In this document: positions 33,008 through 42,765 of the stretch, piece after piece
Position numbering within the stretch: position 1 is the first letter of the stretch
Layout: the number at the start of each line of letters is the position of its first letter
Assembly: GCA_029260515.1 (NCBI GenBank)
Contig: JAJDDC010000070.1
Span: forward strand, 248,001 to 312,000
Direction of reading: 5' to 3'
DNA from: Phycisphaerales bacterium
GTDB lineage: Bacteria; Planctomycetota; Phycisphaerae; Phycisphaerales; UBA1924
Length of the DNA stretch: 64,000 bases
The notes under the pieces: model-generated
The model's input: the letters and a program-made list of their open reading frames with translations, nothing else
Databases searched by the model: none
Told to the model about the DNA's origin: nothing
Translations under genes and position numbers: made by a program

Positions 33008-36000
33008 TCAGGGACCACCCTCGGACGCGGGCGCGGCCGCGACGAGGGTCGCGTCGCCCATCCCGATGAGCACGTGCCCGTCGATGACCGCGACGCCGAC
33101 GGGCTCGGCGACGAGCGGCAGGTCGTAGCTGCCCAGCAGGCGTGCGGAGGCCGCGTCGAGCACGTGAACCCACGACTCGCCCGCCTCGCCCTCGGGGGCG
33201 CCCACGCCCGGCTCACGCCTTTCGAGCACGATGATCAGCCCGCGGGCCAGCGCGGGCGGGAGGGCACGCCCGTCGGCGCCCAACGCGTCGGCGCCGACGA
33301 GTCGTCCGTCGCGGTCGAAGAGGCGTACGCCCTCGTCGGTCGCGACGAGCAGGCGGTCGTCGATGGGGTGGACACGGACCCACGCGCTCTCGGCGTTGCG
33401 GGCGCCGATCTCGAGCTCGGTGGCGCGGAGCGAGCCGCCCGCGCTATCGCCCATCCACAGCTCGCCGTCGGCGTCCATGACGACCATGCTCACGCCGAGC
33501 AGCCATGCGCCGCGGCTGCCATCGGTTGCGCGCGAGCTTGTCACCCAGTTCACCCGCCCCTCGACGACGTTGAGCGAGACGATCGCGCCCGCGAGCCCGG
33601 CGATCAGGTCGCCCGACTCGGCCAGACGCACCCATCGGACCTCGCTCGAGACGCCCTCGATCGGGCTGATGACCTCGCCGGTGCGCGCGTCGAGGGCCTC
33701 GATCGCGGGGGTCCATCGCCCGTCGCCCTCGCCGCCCGGGCTGACGCCGCCCAACGCGACCAGGCCCGCGCCGACGTCGAGGTCGTGGACCCAGGCGAGG
33801 CGGGAACGCCGCGTCCAGAGCTGCTGGCCCGTGGTCAGGTCGTGGGCAACGACGCGCCCGAGGCGGTCGGCGACGACGAGCGTCTGGTCGTCGAGCGCGA
33901 GGATGAGCGCATCGGGGGCGACGGCGCCGTCGAGGGGCGACTCGAAGCGCCTCGCGCCGACCGGCCCTCCGCCCGCGCCCGGGGCACGATCGCTCAGGGC
34001 CGAGAGGGCTCCCCCCAGGGGGCCGACCGACCAGAGCTCGTGCCCATCTTCGAGCGCGAGTCGCGAGAAGACACCCTCGGCGCCCTCGCCGGCGTGGACG
34101 ATCACGCCCGCGTTGTCGATCCGCACGACCCGCGCATCGCCGCCGATGGGCGCGGTCCACGCGAGGGCGACGTCGTCGGCGCCGCCAACGAGCAGCGAGA
34201 GCTCGGAGCGCGACGCGGAGTGGAGCACGGCCCGGTCTGTGGGCGCGCTGGGCGAGGGGTCGAGCGGGACCACGGGCACGCCGGCGAAGACGCTCGCCCG
34301 CTCGCCCGTGGACAGCGCGACGCCGACGACTGGCTGGCGGCCGCGGACGGGCTGCCGGGCGAGGGCGGCCAGGTCGATCGGGGCGCCGTCTCGCGTCGGG
34401 ACGAGCCCGGGGTGGGCGTCGCTGTACCGCTCGACGAGGGCGGCGGCCTCGTCGGCGCGGGCGCGCAGCGCGAGGGAGGTCGCCAAGCGCCCGAGGATCT
34501 CGCCGAACTCCTGGGGCACGACCGGGGCGCCCGCCTGGTCGAGCAGGTCGGCGGCGGCCAGCGCCGAACGCAGGGCACGCTCGGCGGCGTGCGGGCGCCC
34601 GGCCTGCTCGTACAGATGCGCGGCCCGGGTCCAGAGGCGCGGCGTGACGGACGCGGCGGGGTACCTTCGGGCAAGCTCGCCCAGCGCCGCGCCGTCGCTC
34701 TGTGAGGCCAGGCCTATCTCGATCCCCGCCTCGGCGTCGTAGGCGCGGTACGCGTCGTGCCCGTGGCGGAGCACGACGGCGCGGACACGGCGGGTGGCCT
34801 CGAGCTGAGCGCGGACCGCCAGCTCGGCGCCACGCCACGTCGCCGACGACAGCGACGGGTCCGCGAGCACGAGCTGGTACGAGTCGATCGCGCCCCTCGC
34901 GTCGCCCAGGCGGTCGCGGAGGCGCCCGAGGGCCATGAGATGTGCCACGCGCTGCTCGGGCTCGCGCGCCAGGCGGCCGAGACGGTCGATCAGCTCACGA
35001 CGCACCGCGACCGAGGCGATGGTCGGCTCGCGCTCGTCGCCCGTCTCGCCCTGGACCATCGCGAGCAGAGAGCGGAAGAGCCGGTTACCCACACGCTGGG
35101 CCGCGGCGTCGGCGCCCGAGGCGCGGATCGCGCGCAGCGCGTGGTCGGTCGCCGGGGCGATGCGGGCGTGCTCGCCGGCGCGGAAGGCGAGCTCGGCGAG
35201 CGTCGCCGCGGGCGCGGGGTCGTCGGGCTCTCGGCGCATCCGTTCTTCGAGTAGCGAGCTGGCGACGCTCCACTCAAGGTACGAGTGCGCCTCGAACTCG
35301 CCGATCGCGACGAGCTGACCCTCGAGCGCGAGCAGGTTGCCCGTCAGGTCGAGGGGCACGCGCGAGGGGTCGCGGGGGCGGAGCGGGTCGAAGACGACGA
35401 CGCCCTCGTGCGTCGGGAGCAGCAGGCGGTCGCCCGCGGGCGTGGCCCGCCCGGAGACCGCGGCCGGGTCGATCTGGTTGCTCGTTCGGACCGGGTCGGC
35501 GTGGAATCGCCGGACGTCCACGAACGCGACGCGGTCGGAGGCGACTGCGGCGAGCGACCCGCCCACGCGGACGAGGTACTCGGGCGAGCCCAGGTCGGCC
35601 GCGGCGCGGCGTGCGAGGATCGCGCCCGTCTGCATGTCCAGTCGGATGATCTCGGACCGGTCCGGCGAGATAAGGACGACCGAACCCGCGTCGAGCACGG
35701 GCACGCTGGTCGTCCAGGGCGGCGTGGACGATGGGCGGTACATCGCGGCCGGGGCGAAGCGCCGGACCCAGAGGGGCGCACCGGTGCTGGCCTCGACGCC
35801 CTCGATCGCGCCGATCTCGTCGGCGCGGACGACGACGCCGCGATCCGAGACGCCGGCGGTCGCGACCTGCCCCACCTGCTGGAAGGGCAGCGAGCCGGCA
35901 CTGGCGACCAGGCGTGTCCAGCGGAGCGAGCCGTCGCGCACGTCGAGGCCCACGAGGTACTCGCTGAGCAGGCGGCGCGTGCGGACGGACTTTCGAACCG

Positions 36001-37231
36001 CGAGGACGGCGGTCCCGCCCTCGACGATCACCGGCCCTCGGACGCTCGAGTCCTTGAGGTTCTCGTCGAGGGCGGCGATGTCGGTGGACCAGAGGATCTC
36101 GCCCGTGTGCCGATCGAGGGCCATGACCTCGCCCCCGTCCTCGCGCCGCCCGGAGCGGGCGAGCCCGCTGGTGGTGAGCAGGACGTCGCCGTCGATGGTG
36201 ACGCTGGCCGAGTCCTCGAGGCTCTGGCCCAGACGCTGGCGGGTCGCCTCGACCCATCGGTCGCGCGAGCCCTGGCCCGCGGGCGGGCCGACGCGTCGGC
36301 GCCAGATGGGGCTGAGCGTGAAGCGGTCCCAGGCGCTGACGGTGATGCCGTCGGAGACGTACAGGACATCGCCGACGGCGGTCGGCATCGACCAGGCGAA
36401 GGTCCGCTGACGCGACCGCTCGTCGGGGCGCTGGTCGCGCAGCTCGCTGGGCGCGTCGAAGACGCGGGAGTCGATCGGGCTCAGCGGCTCGGAGCGGAGC
36501 GGCTCGCGCCCCAGCGCGCCCAGGTCGATCTCGGGGGCGGAGAACACGTCGAGCGCGGCGCGTGCGTCGGCCCGGACGCCGGGAGGGGGCGCGATATGCG
36601 TGTTCCGCACGGCGTCGATCCCGCTGCGCTGCGCCCAACGGGCGGCGCGCTGCGCGACATCGTCGTCGTCGAGGTAGCGCGCGACCAGCGCGAGCAGGCG
36701 GGCCGCGTCGGCGCCCCGCTCGCCCGATCTGTCCGGGTGGTCCTCGAGCTGGGCGAGCGTCATCGCGGCGGCGCGGAACCTGGCGCCCTCGAGCTGGTCC
36801 TGCGCGACCCGGAGCGCACCCTCGCAGCCCCAGGGTGTGAGCAGGCGGGTGCGTTCCGCCTCGCCCGCGCGCCCGGACTCGACCAGCACGCGGGCCGCGT
36901 CGTTCTCCGCGGCCCGGTACCGCTCGAGCAGCTCGGGCTGCGCGAGCAGTCGCTCGTGCACCACACGACGCACCGGCACGAACAGGTCCGAGTCGTCGGA
37001 CGAGGCGAGCACGCGGGCGCCCTCCTCGTCGAGCAGACGCTGGAGCACGCGGGCGGCCTCGGCCCAGCTCTCGATCGCGACCAGGTCGTCGAGGCGGCGG
37101 AGTGTGTCGGTCGCGAGCGGTGAGTCGTCGAGGAAGACGGGGTTCTCGGGCTGGGCGACGGCAGGGCAGACGGAGGCGGCGATCGCCAGGGCGAGAGTCG
37201 CCGCGTGTGCCGCGAGTCCGATCCGTCTCAT
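33008..37231 (-). CDS. Large exported PQQ-like beta-propeller protein
   Basis: A 1407-aa protein with a Sec signal peptide likely cut after VCPAVA. Residues about 30-230 are helical, TPR-like. From about residue 280, repeated beta-propeller blades of the PQQ/outer-membrane-assembly type appear, with recurring phrases such as MALDRHTGEILWSTDIA, GLDVRDGSLRWTRLV, AHDLTTGQQLWTRRS and EALDARTGEVISP. A helical TPR-rich part (about 690-960) separates two propeller regions. No dehydrogenase active-site residues can be assigned, so a scaffold or binding role is more likely. It stands alone between convergent and divergent neighbours. Confidence 0.82.
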   Translation of the reverse strand: MRRIGLAAHAATLALAIAASVCPAVAQPENPVFLDDSPLATDTLRRLDDLVAIESWAEAARVLQRLLDEEGARVLASSDDSDLFVPVRRVVHERLLAQPELLERYRAAENDAARVLVESGRAGEAERTRLLTPWGCEGALRVAQDQLEGARFRAAAMTLAQLEDHPDRSGERGADAARLLALVARYLDDDDVAQRAARWAQRSGIDAVRNTHIAPPPGVRADARAALDVFSAPEIDLGALGREPLRSEPLSPIDSRVFDAPSELRDQRPDERSRQRTFAWSMPTAVGDVLYVSDGITVSAWDRFTLSPIWRRRVGPPAGQGSRDRWVEATRQRLGQSLEDSASVTIDGDVLLTTSGLARSGRREDGGEVMALDRHTGEILWSTDIAALDENLKDSSVRGPVIVEGGTAVLAVRKSVRTRRLLSEYLVGLDVRDGSLRWTRLVASAGSLPFQQVGQVATAGVSDRGVVVRADEIGAIEGVEASTGAPLWVRRFAPAAMYRPSSTPPWTTSVPVLDAGSVVLISPDRSEIIRLDMQTGAILARRAAADLGSPEYLVRVGGSLAAVASDRVAFVDVRRFHADPVRTSNQIDPAAVSGRATPAGDRLLLPTHEGVVVFDPLRPRDPSRVPLDLTGNLLALEGQLVAIGEFEAHSYLEWSVASSLLEERMRREPDDPAPAATLAELAFRAGEHARIAPATDHALRAIRASGADAAAQRVGNRLFRSLLAMVQGETGDEREPTIASVAVRRELIDRLGRLAREPEQRVAHLMALGRLRDRLGDARGAIDSYQLVLADPSLSSATWRGAELAVRAQLEATRRVRAVVLRHGHDAYRAYDAEAGIEIGLASQSDGAALGELARRYPAASVTPRLWTRAAHLYEQAGRPHAAERALRSALAAADLLDQAGAPVVPQEFGEILGRLATSLALRARADEAAALVERYSDAHPGLVPTRDGAPIDLAALARQPVRGRQPVVGVALSTGERASVFAGVPVVPLDPSPSAPTDRAVLHSASRSELSLLVGGADDVALAWTAPIGGDARVVRIDNAGVIVHAGEGAEGVFSRLALEDGHELWSVGPLGGALSALSDRAPGAGGGPVGARRFESPLDGAVAPDALILALDDQTLVVADRLGRVVAHDLTTGQQLWTRRSRLAWVHDLDVGAGLVALGGVSPGGEGDGRWTPAIEALDARTGEVISPIEGVSSEVRWVRLAESGDLIAGLAGAIVSLNVVEGRVNWVTSSRATDGSRGAWLLGVSMVVMDADGELWMGDSAGGSLRATELEIGARNAESAWVRVHPIDDRLLVATDEGVRLFDRDGRLVGADALGADGRALPPALARGLIIVLERREPGVGAPEGEAGESWVHVLDAASARLLGSYDLPLVAEPVGVAVIDGHVLIGMGDATLVAAAPASEGGP

Positions 37232-37421
37232 CCGGGCGCTCCTTCGCGTGTGCCCGCCGGCGATCCGTCCCGGGCGTTGGGGTTCCCGGACGCGGGGGCC
37301 CCGGGGGAATCATCGGCGCGGTTTGCCGCGCCGTCCCAGCCATCGCGGGCGGGGCCCCGCGCGGGCCCGTGCGGGCGTGCCGGCTCATGGGCGAGCGGGG
37401 GCGGGCCGATCCGTCTGCGTC

Positions 37422-37880
37422 GTGACCGCTTCGGCCACAGCCTGTGTACCGCCCGGCCTCCTGGCGAGGCTGCAGACGGCCCCGCCCAGGTGCCGACGCG
37501 TGGCCCTGCTGGCCGCGGCGATCATCGTGATGAGTGTCGGGGACCTTGCCCTCACGCTGACATACCTGCAGAGCCTGGGGATGGCCGAGTCCAACCCCCT
37601 GGCGCGGGCGGTGATCGAGCTCGGCTCGCCCGGGCTGCTGATCCTCTGGAAGCTGGCGACCGTGACGGCGTGCGTGAGCATCCTGCTGTGGAAGAGCCGG
37701 GCCAGGTCGGCCGAGGTCGGGGCGTGGGTCGGCACGATCGTGCTGTGCGGGCTGATGCTGCACTGGAAGAACTACGTGCGGACGGCGCCCCCGGTGTCCC
37801 CGGCGGTCGCGTCCGGCTCGTTCCAGCCCGACGAACGGTGGACGACCTTGGCGCCCACGCGCCGCCTGCGGACGCCGTGA
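37422..37880 (+). CDS. Small polytopic membrane protein
   Basis: About 152 aa from GTG 37422; a later GTG is possible. Three hydrophobic segments are visible: ALLAAAIIVMSVGDLALTL, SPGLLILWKLATVTACVSIL and EVGAWVGTIVLCGLML. The conserved-looking LQSLGMAESNPLARAVIE between the first two resembles the DUF5658-type membrane proteins, where T/N-P-L follows the first helix. A hydrophilic Pro-rich tail ends the protein. The function is unknown. It is followed 24 bases later by a lipoprotein gene, likely the same transcript. Confidence 0.6.
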   Translation: MTASATACVPPGLLARLQTAPPRCRRVALLAAAIIVMSVGDLALTLTYLQSLGMAESNPLARAVIELGSPGLLILWKLATVTACVSILLWKSRARSAEVGAWVGTIVLCGLMLHWKNYVRTAPPVSPAVASGSFQPDERWTTLAPTRRLRTP

Positions 37881-37904
37881 TCCTGTCCTGCTAGGCTCAC
37901 AGGC

Positions 37905-38369
37905 GTGAGACGCCGAGCAATACAACTGATGCTGATCGGGATGGCCGCCCTGGCCGTCGGGTGCTCCCGCCCTGGCCCGCCCCGTTTCGAGGCGGTGGGC
38001 GTGACGCGTGTTGGGGCGAGCGCCGAGGGCGTGGAGCTAGTGTTCCACATCGCCGCGATCAACGACAGCAAGGAGCCGCTGCCCCTGCGCAGGGTGAGCT
38101 ACACGCTCGCGCTCGAGGGCCGCGAGGTGTTCACGGGCGTGCGCTCGCCCGAGACGACGCTCTCGCGCTACGAGACGCACGAGATCGACCTGCCCGCGAT
38201 CGTGCCGCCCGAATACGACACGCGGGGCGTCGCGCCCTACCGGCTCTCGGGGTCGGTGACGTACCTGACGCCCGGAAAGCTCGCCGAGGTGCTCTTCGAG
38301 TCCGACATGCTCGTGCCCGAGGCGGACCTGAACATCGCGGGCGAGATCGACTTCGGCGGGGGCGGCTGA
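37905..38369 (+). CDS. LEA-type-2 (WHy domain) lipoprotein
   Basis: A 154-aa protein starting at GTG 37905. The leader ends in lipobox LAVGC. The mature part has the LEA-2/WHy beta-sandwich pattern: RFEAVGVTRVGASAEGVELV, then FHIAAINDSKEPLPLRRVSY, then TLALEGREVFTG, with a later strand ending LSGSVTYLTP. Such domains occur in exported bacterial proteins, sometimes linked to desiccation or stress, but function is not established. It follows the small membrane protein gene closely and converges on lptB. Confidence 0.75.
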   Translation: MRRRAIQLMLIGMAALAVGCSRPGPPRFEAVGVTRVGASAEGVELVFHIAAINDSKEPLPLRRVSYTLALEGREVFTGVRSPETTLSRYETHEIDLPAIVPPEYDTRGVAPYRLSGSVTYLTPGKLAEVLFESDMLVPEADLNIAGEIDFGGGG

Positions 38370-38414
38370 GGGCGATCCGGGCCGCGCCGGGCCAACCACG
38401 AGGACCGACCGGCG

Positions 38415-39224
38415 TCAGACGCGGCGCGACAGGCGGCGTGGGCGCTCGGGCGGCTGGCGCCCCGAGCCGTTGCGGGCGGGCGTGTGCGGCTGGTCGAACT
38501 CGTCGCCCCGGAACAGCGAGCCCAGGTAGACGCGTCGCACCATCTCGTCGTTGATGAGTTGCTTGGGCGTGCCCTCGGCCAGCTTGCGGCCCGAATCAAT
38601 AATGCACGCCCTGTCGCACACGCGCAGCGTCTGCTGCACGTTGTGGTCCGTGATAAGGAACGCGATGCCGTGCTCGGCCAGGGATCGGATCTCGCCCTGG
38701 AGCTGCTCGACAGCGATCGGGTCCACACCCGAGAACGGCTCGTCGAGCAGGATCAGCTTGGGGTCCGTGATCAACGCCCGGGCGATCTCGAGCTTGCGCC
38801 GTTCGCCGCCCGAGCACGTCCGGGCCAGGTCCTTGGCCTTGTGGGTGAGGCTGAAGCGTTCGAGCAGGTCCGCGGCCTTCTTCTTGCGCTCGGCCCGCGT
38901 GAGGCGGCGCGTCTCGAGGATCGCGAGCAGGTTCTGCTCGCATGTCATGCGCTGGAAGACGGAGGGTTCCTGCGAGAGGTACCCGATGCCCCGCTGGGCG
39001 TGCTGGTACATGGGCAGGCCCGTGACCTCGTGGGCGTCGAAGAAGACGCGCCCGTCGTCGGCCTCGATCATGCCGATGGTCATGCGGAAGGAGGTCGTCT
39101 TGCCCGCGCCGTTGCGTCCGAGCAGGCCGACGATCTCGGCGCGTTCGACGTCGAAGCTGACGCCGTCCACGACGGTCCTGCCGTTGTACGCCTTGCGGAG
39201 GTTGATCGCCTCGAGGAGGGGCAT
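38415..39224 (-). CDS. lptB: LPS export ABC transporter ATPase LptB
   Basis: A 269-aa ABC ATPase. Walker A is GLLGRNGAGKTT, the signature is CSGGERRKLEIARAL, Walker B is LILLDEPFSGVD, and the switch His is in FLITDHNVQQ. The pattern GYLSQEPSVFQRMTCEQNL is characteristic of LptB (YhbG). The C-terminus has an added basic, disordered tail of about 35 residues (PPERPRRLSRRV). LptB drives lipopolysaccharide transport to the outer membrane with LptF/G/C, which are not in this window. It implies a true outer membrane. Confidence 0.93.
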   Translation of the reverse strand: MPLLEAINLRKAYNGRTVVDGVSFDVERAEIVGLLGRNGAGKTTSFRMTIGMIEADDGRVFFDAHEVTGLPMYQHAQRGIGYLSQEPSVFQRMTCEQNLLAILETRRLTRAERKKKAADLLERFSLTHKAKDLARTCSGGERRKLEIARALITDPKLILLDEPFSGVDPIAVEQLQGEIRSLAEHGIAFLITDHNVQQTLRVCDRACIIDSGRKLAEGTPKQLINDEMVRRVYLGSLFRGDEFDQPHTPARNGSGRQPPERPRRLSRRV

Positions 39225-39295
39225 GGGCCCTCAGTGTACGCGGGGGCGGGCGTGGGGAGGCCCACACAAACCCCGGATGCGTGCCGGTGCGGGCC

Positions 39296-39718
39296 TCAGT
39301 GGAGCAGGCGGAGGGTCATCGGGTAGCGGAAGAACTCGCCCCGGTTGGCGGCCATGGCTCCCATGATCATCCCGACGAGCCCGAGGATGTAGGGCCCGAA
39401 GATGGCGGGGACGAGCAGGACGAAGCCCACGCTGCAGGTGATGACGCCGATGATCGCCGCGATCGCGGGCAGGATGATGGTGTACAGCAGCAGTGTGATC
39501 TGGAAGTTGACCGCCTCGCGCCCGTGGTCGTCGATGTACGACGACTTCTCCTTGCGGACGAGCCACATGATGATCGGCGCGATGATCGCGACGTACGGCA
39601 CGATCAGGTGCGCCAGCAGCGTCAGGTGCATCAGCAGGCTGTACGACCGCTCGTCGTCGGTCGCCCCGGGGTCGATGAGGCGCCCGCGGGGGCTCACTGG
39701 GTAGTCGGGCTCGCTCAT
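39296..39718 (-). CDS. DUF4870 family membrane protein
   Basis: A 140-aa protein with three or four hydrophobic helices, for example LLMHLTLLAHLIVPYVAII, ITLLLYTIILPAIAAIIGVI and VLLVPAIFGPYILGLVGMI. The characteristic DUF4870 feature is the loop RKEKSSYIDDHGREAVNFQI between the first two helices (D/H-x2-EA-hNFQ). The function of the family is unknown. It is divergent from the polytopic membrane protein starting near 39824. Confidence 0.85.
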   Translation of the reverse strand: MSEPDYPVSPRGRLIDPGATDDERSYSLLMHLTLLAHLIVPYVAIIAPIIMWLVRKEKSSYIDDHGREAVNFQITLLLYTIILPAIAAIIGVITCSVGFVLLVPAIFGPYILGLVGMIMGAMAANRGEFFRYPMTLRLLH

Positions 39719-39823
39719 CGGCGCGTTCTCCGGGGACTCGTTGGGAGCCTACCGCCCACGCTTTCACCCCGGGCCCCCGCCCGGGCGGGGGGGTACCCTG
39801 CCCGGCGTGTGGAGGCGGCGAGA

Positions 39824-41632
39824 TTGACGACCGGAGACAAAAACAGCCTCAGATCCGACGCGGGCGGGAGCATCGCCCGGGCGGCGGGTTCACCCGGCTT
39901 CGCACCGATACTCGCACTGATTCTGGCCCTGGCGCTGGCGGCGTGCGCGCTGGCGATCTGCGGCTACCGCTTCGGCGTCGCAGACCAGATCCAGTACCTC
40001 GCCCACTACACCGACGTCCGCTTCCCGGGCACGCTCGACGCCGACCCGTACTCCGACGCGTTCGGGGCGCTGAGAAGCCTCGCGTGGGAGCCCATCGCCT
40101 GGACGACGCCCGAGGGCGCGCTGCCGTGGATGGTGCTAGGCGTAATGCTCGCGGCGGTGACCGCGTCGGCGCTGGTGCTGATGTGGCTCGGACGGACGCT
40201 TTTGGGGCGGGCGACGCCCCTGCTGCTGGCCGCGGCGCCCGCGCTGGTGCTCGTCACGCCCAAGGAGCAGAACTACCTCGGGCTCGTCTCGCTGGGCGAC
40301 GTCGAGCTGACCGCGACCGTGATGGTCATGACCCTCGTGTTCGCGTCGATGACGCTCTTCGCCCGCGGGCGCGTGGTCTGGTCGCTGGTCGTCGCGGCGG
40401 CGGCGGCGCCCGTGCACGGGCAGACCGCGGCGTACCTGCTCGTCGCGTGGTGCGCCGCGACGCTTATCGCCCATAGAAGCGAGCGACGTACGATCGCACT
40501 GGTCGTCGGCGTTGGTCTGGCCGGGGTCGTTGGCGTCATCCTGGCTCGCCCCATCGGGCCCGTCGATCCGGGCGACATGGACGCGTACGCACGCCTCGGA
40601 CGCGAGCTGTACGCGCCGCTCATCGATATCCGTTTGGTGCCGCTCAAATCCTGGGGCGCGGTCGTGTTCGTGCTCGCGTTCGGCGCCCTCGCCCTGCCCG
40701 GGTACCTGCGCAACGCCTCGCTCGCACCGACCCGCGTACGCGACGCCCGCGAGCGGCTTCTCGTGTACGCGGTCGGATCGCTCGCGTTCCCGCTGCTGGG
40801 GTGGGCGTTGCTCGCCTCGGGGCTCGAGGAACCACTGCTCTGGCGCCTCATGGTGTCACGCTCGCTCATGCTCGTGCAGATCGTCTCGCTTGTCGTCGCG
40901 GGGGTGTGGGCGGCGGACCTGATCCGCCGCGGGGGCATCGGCGCATGGGCCGGCACGCTGGCGCTGCTCGGGCTGGTGCTCTGGCCCACGCCGAGCCTCG
41001 GGCACCTGGCCGCGGGCGCGGTCGGCGTCGTGACGCTCGGGGCGATCGGGCTCGGGCTCGCCCCGACCCGCGGGGCGCCGCGGGCAGAGCCAAGCACGGG
41101 CCGGCGGGCGCCGCCCGGCGCGTGCGCCGCGTGGCTCGGAGTCCTCGCACTGGGCCTGGCGGCGTTCGCGATGCGTCCCTACCCGTGGACCACCAGCCCC
41201 GTGACGCCCGCCTGGCGCGACGCCCAGGCATGGGCCCGGGCACAGACCCCCGAGGGCAGCGTGTTCCTGACGCCCCCGTACCTGGCGGGCTGGCGCGTGG
41301 GCTCGCACCGCCCCGCGTTCGGCGAGCTGCGCGACGGCGGGCTGCTGTTCTACGCCGGCGCGCCCGCGCTCGGCTGGGAGCGTCGGATGCGCCTGTTCGG
41401 CATGACGCCCCGCGCGTGGTGGTTCGAGGTCTCTCCCGCGGACACGGACAGGGCCCACAGCTCGCTCCGGGCCCAGTACGCCGACGCGCTGGGGGCCCAC
41501 GCGGGCGAGCTGGGCACGCTCACGGGCGCGCGGTATGTCGTCGTCGAACACGGGGATGCGCCGTGGGTGCGCACGCCGGTGTACGCCAACGAACTGCTGG
41601 AGATCTACGAGCTCGGCGGTGTCGCCGAGTGA
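39824..41632 (+). CDS. Polytopic membrane protein, possible GT-C-like
   Basis: About 602 aa. The best ribosome site (GGAGG, 39811-39815) sits eight bases before TTG 39824, so I chose that start; GTG 39809 is also in frame. Roughly ten to twelve hydrophobic segments are visible, beginning LALILALALAACALAICGYRF. After the first helix the phrase DVRFPGTLDADPYSDAFG forms an acidic loop like the first external loop of GT-C transferases. The last about 150 residues are soluble and end GARYVVVEHGDAPW. A glycosyltransferase-like or DUF6798-type role is possible but not proven. Confidence 0.65.
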   Translation: MTTGDKNSLRSDAGGSIARAAGSPGFAPILALILALALAACALAICGYRFGVADQIQYLAHYTDVRFPGTLDADPYSDAFGALRSLAWEPIAWTTPEGALPWMVLGVMLAAVTASALVLMWLGRTLLGRATPLLLAAAPALVLVTPKEQNYLGLVSLGDVELTATVMVMTLVFASMTLFARGRVVWSLVVAAAAAPVHGQTAAYLLVAWCAATLIAHRSERRTIALVVGVGLAGVVGVILARPIGPVDPGDMDAYARLGRELYAPLIDIRLVPLKSWGAVVFVLAFGALALPGYLRNASLAPTRVRDARERLLVYAVGSLAFPLLGWALLASGLEEPLLWRLMVSRSLMLVQIVSLVVAGVWAADLIRRGGIGAWAGTLALLGLVLWPTPSLGHLAAGAVGVVTLGAIGLGLAPTRGAPRAEPSTGRRAPPGACAAWLGVLALGLAAFAMRPYPWTTSPVTPAWRDAQAWARAQTPEGSVFLTPPYLAGWRVGSHRPAFGELRDGGLLFYAGAPALGWERRMRLFGMTPRAWWFEVSPADTDRAHSSLRAQYADALGAHAGELGTLTGARYVVVEHGDAPWVRTPVYANELLEIYELGGVAE

Positions 41633-41680
41633 CCGCGGACGAGCAGCCCACGCGGTCGGGCATGGTGCAGGTGTGTGCGG

Positions 41681-42532
41681 CTAGTCCGGGCAACCGGCGC
41701 TGAAGCGGACCAGGAACTCGATGATGTCCGACATGTCGTAGACCATGGGCGGCCTGGCAAGGTCCGCGTCGGTCTGCTGGTGCATGAACGCCACGAGGAA
41801 GGCGTTGACATCCGCAAAGTCGAGCGTCCCGAGGGGCTCGGCGATGTCGGAGGCGTTGCACGAGTCGGTCGGCGTGAACGAGACCACGAAGCCGCTTACC
41901 GCGGTGGTGACGCCCAAGACGTCGAAGACCTCCGAGCGGGCGCCCGCCTCGAGCGTGTACACGCCCTCGGGGAGCGTGAGCGATTCCTCGATGAGCAGCT
42001 CGGCCGAGGTGATCAGCTCGTCGTAGACGTACGGGGCGCCGGGGGTGGTCCCGGCTCGGAGGCGCGTCCACGCGACCGAGTCGGCCGAGCCCTCGGTGAC
42101 GAGGTGGATGAAGCACTCGACGCGCGTCGGCACGTTGACCTCGAAGACGAAGGCCATGCGCGAGCCGCCGAACGTGAAGGATTGGAGCAGCGGCTCGCTC
42201 GCGGTCATGGACAGATCCACGTCGCCCAGCGACCAGAACGCGCCCGTGTTCGCGGGACCCGAGAGCTGGATCGCGCCGGTCTCGGCGAACGCGTCGGGCC
42301 TCAGCGTGGCCTTGCCCTCGGCGCCGCCCGCCCAGAACGCGCCGAACGCGTCGGCGGTGGGCTCGGACTGGCCCGAGTCGAAGTCCTCGTTCTCTTCGTC
42401 GCGGAGACTCGATGAGGCGTAGACGATGCGCTCGATCTCTGTGAGCGAGAACCAGGCGGGGTCTTTGGCGTTGCCGGCGTCGGGCGCGGGCCCGTTCAGG
42501 AACAACGCCGCGATAATCGGCAGGTGTGGCAT
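41681..42532 (-). CDS. Secreted GC-type dockerin-anchored protein
   Basis: A 283-aa exported protein starting at ATG 42532 (MPHLPIIAALFLNG) behind GGGAGGC. The signal peptide is short. The body is beta-rich with no recognised enzyme motif. The C-terminal tag opens CNASDIAEP and has two EF-hand-like repeats, LDFADVNAFLVAF and YDMSDIIEFLVRF, closing SAGCPD. It is the middle of three such proteins in the window and lies 233 bases beyond the next one on the same strand, so the pair may derive from one ancestral gene or be recruited to the same place. Confidence 0.8.
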   Translation of the reverse strand: MPHLPIIAALFLNGPAPDAGNAKDPAWFSLTEIERIVYASSSLRDEENEDFDSGQSEPTADAFGAFWAGGAEGKATLRPDAFAETGAIQLSGPANTGAFWSLGDVDLSMTASEPLLQSFTFGGSRMAFVFEVNVPTRVECFIHLVTEGSADSVAWTRLRAGTTPGAPYVYDELITSAELLIEESLTLPEGVYTLEAGARSEVFDVLGVTTAVSGFVVSFTPTDSCNASDIAEPLGTLDFADVNAFLVAFMHQQTDADLARPPMVYDMSDIIEFLVRFSAGCPD

Positions 42533-42648
42533 GCGTGCCTCCCAGCGACGTGACACCCATTGTATGAGGTCGGCGCCCCGCCGAGAACAGGGCTTCTTCG
42601 ATATCGGATGCGATACGACGCCGGCCTGTTCGGGTTGGGGAAGGCCCG

Positions 42649-42667
42649 GGCGGGCAAAGAGCCCGCC
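42649..42667 (-). terminator. Possible hairpin terminator after GC-dockerin gene
   Basis: A perfect 7-bp inverted repeat, GGCGGGC-aaaga-GCCCGCC, 99 bases after the end of the gene at 42766-43692. On the minus strand no T run follows, so termination here would need Rho or would be weak. Confidence 0.2.
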
Positions 42668-42765
42668 GCTGCAAGGAATTACGCCCGTGGATGCGGGACC
42701 CGTTTCGGGGGGGCGGGGTCGGGTGCGGCGATTTTCGGGGCGGGCGACCAACGGTGCGTCCCCGG

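Noticed and set aside
37205-37894. 229-residue plus-strand frame overlapping the small membrane protein
   Set aside because: Its composition is shadow-like, while the overlapping frame encodes clear membrane helices and conserved-looking loops.
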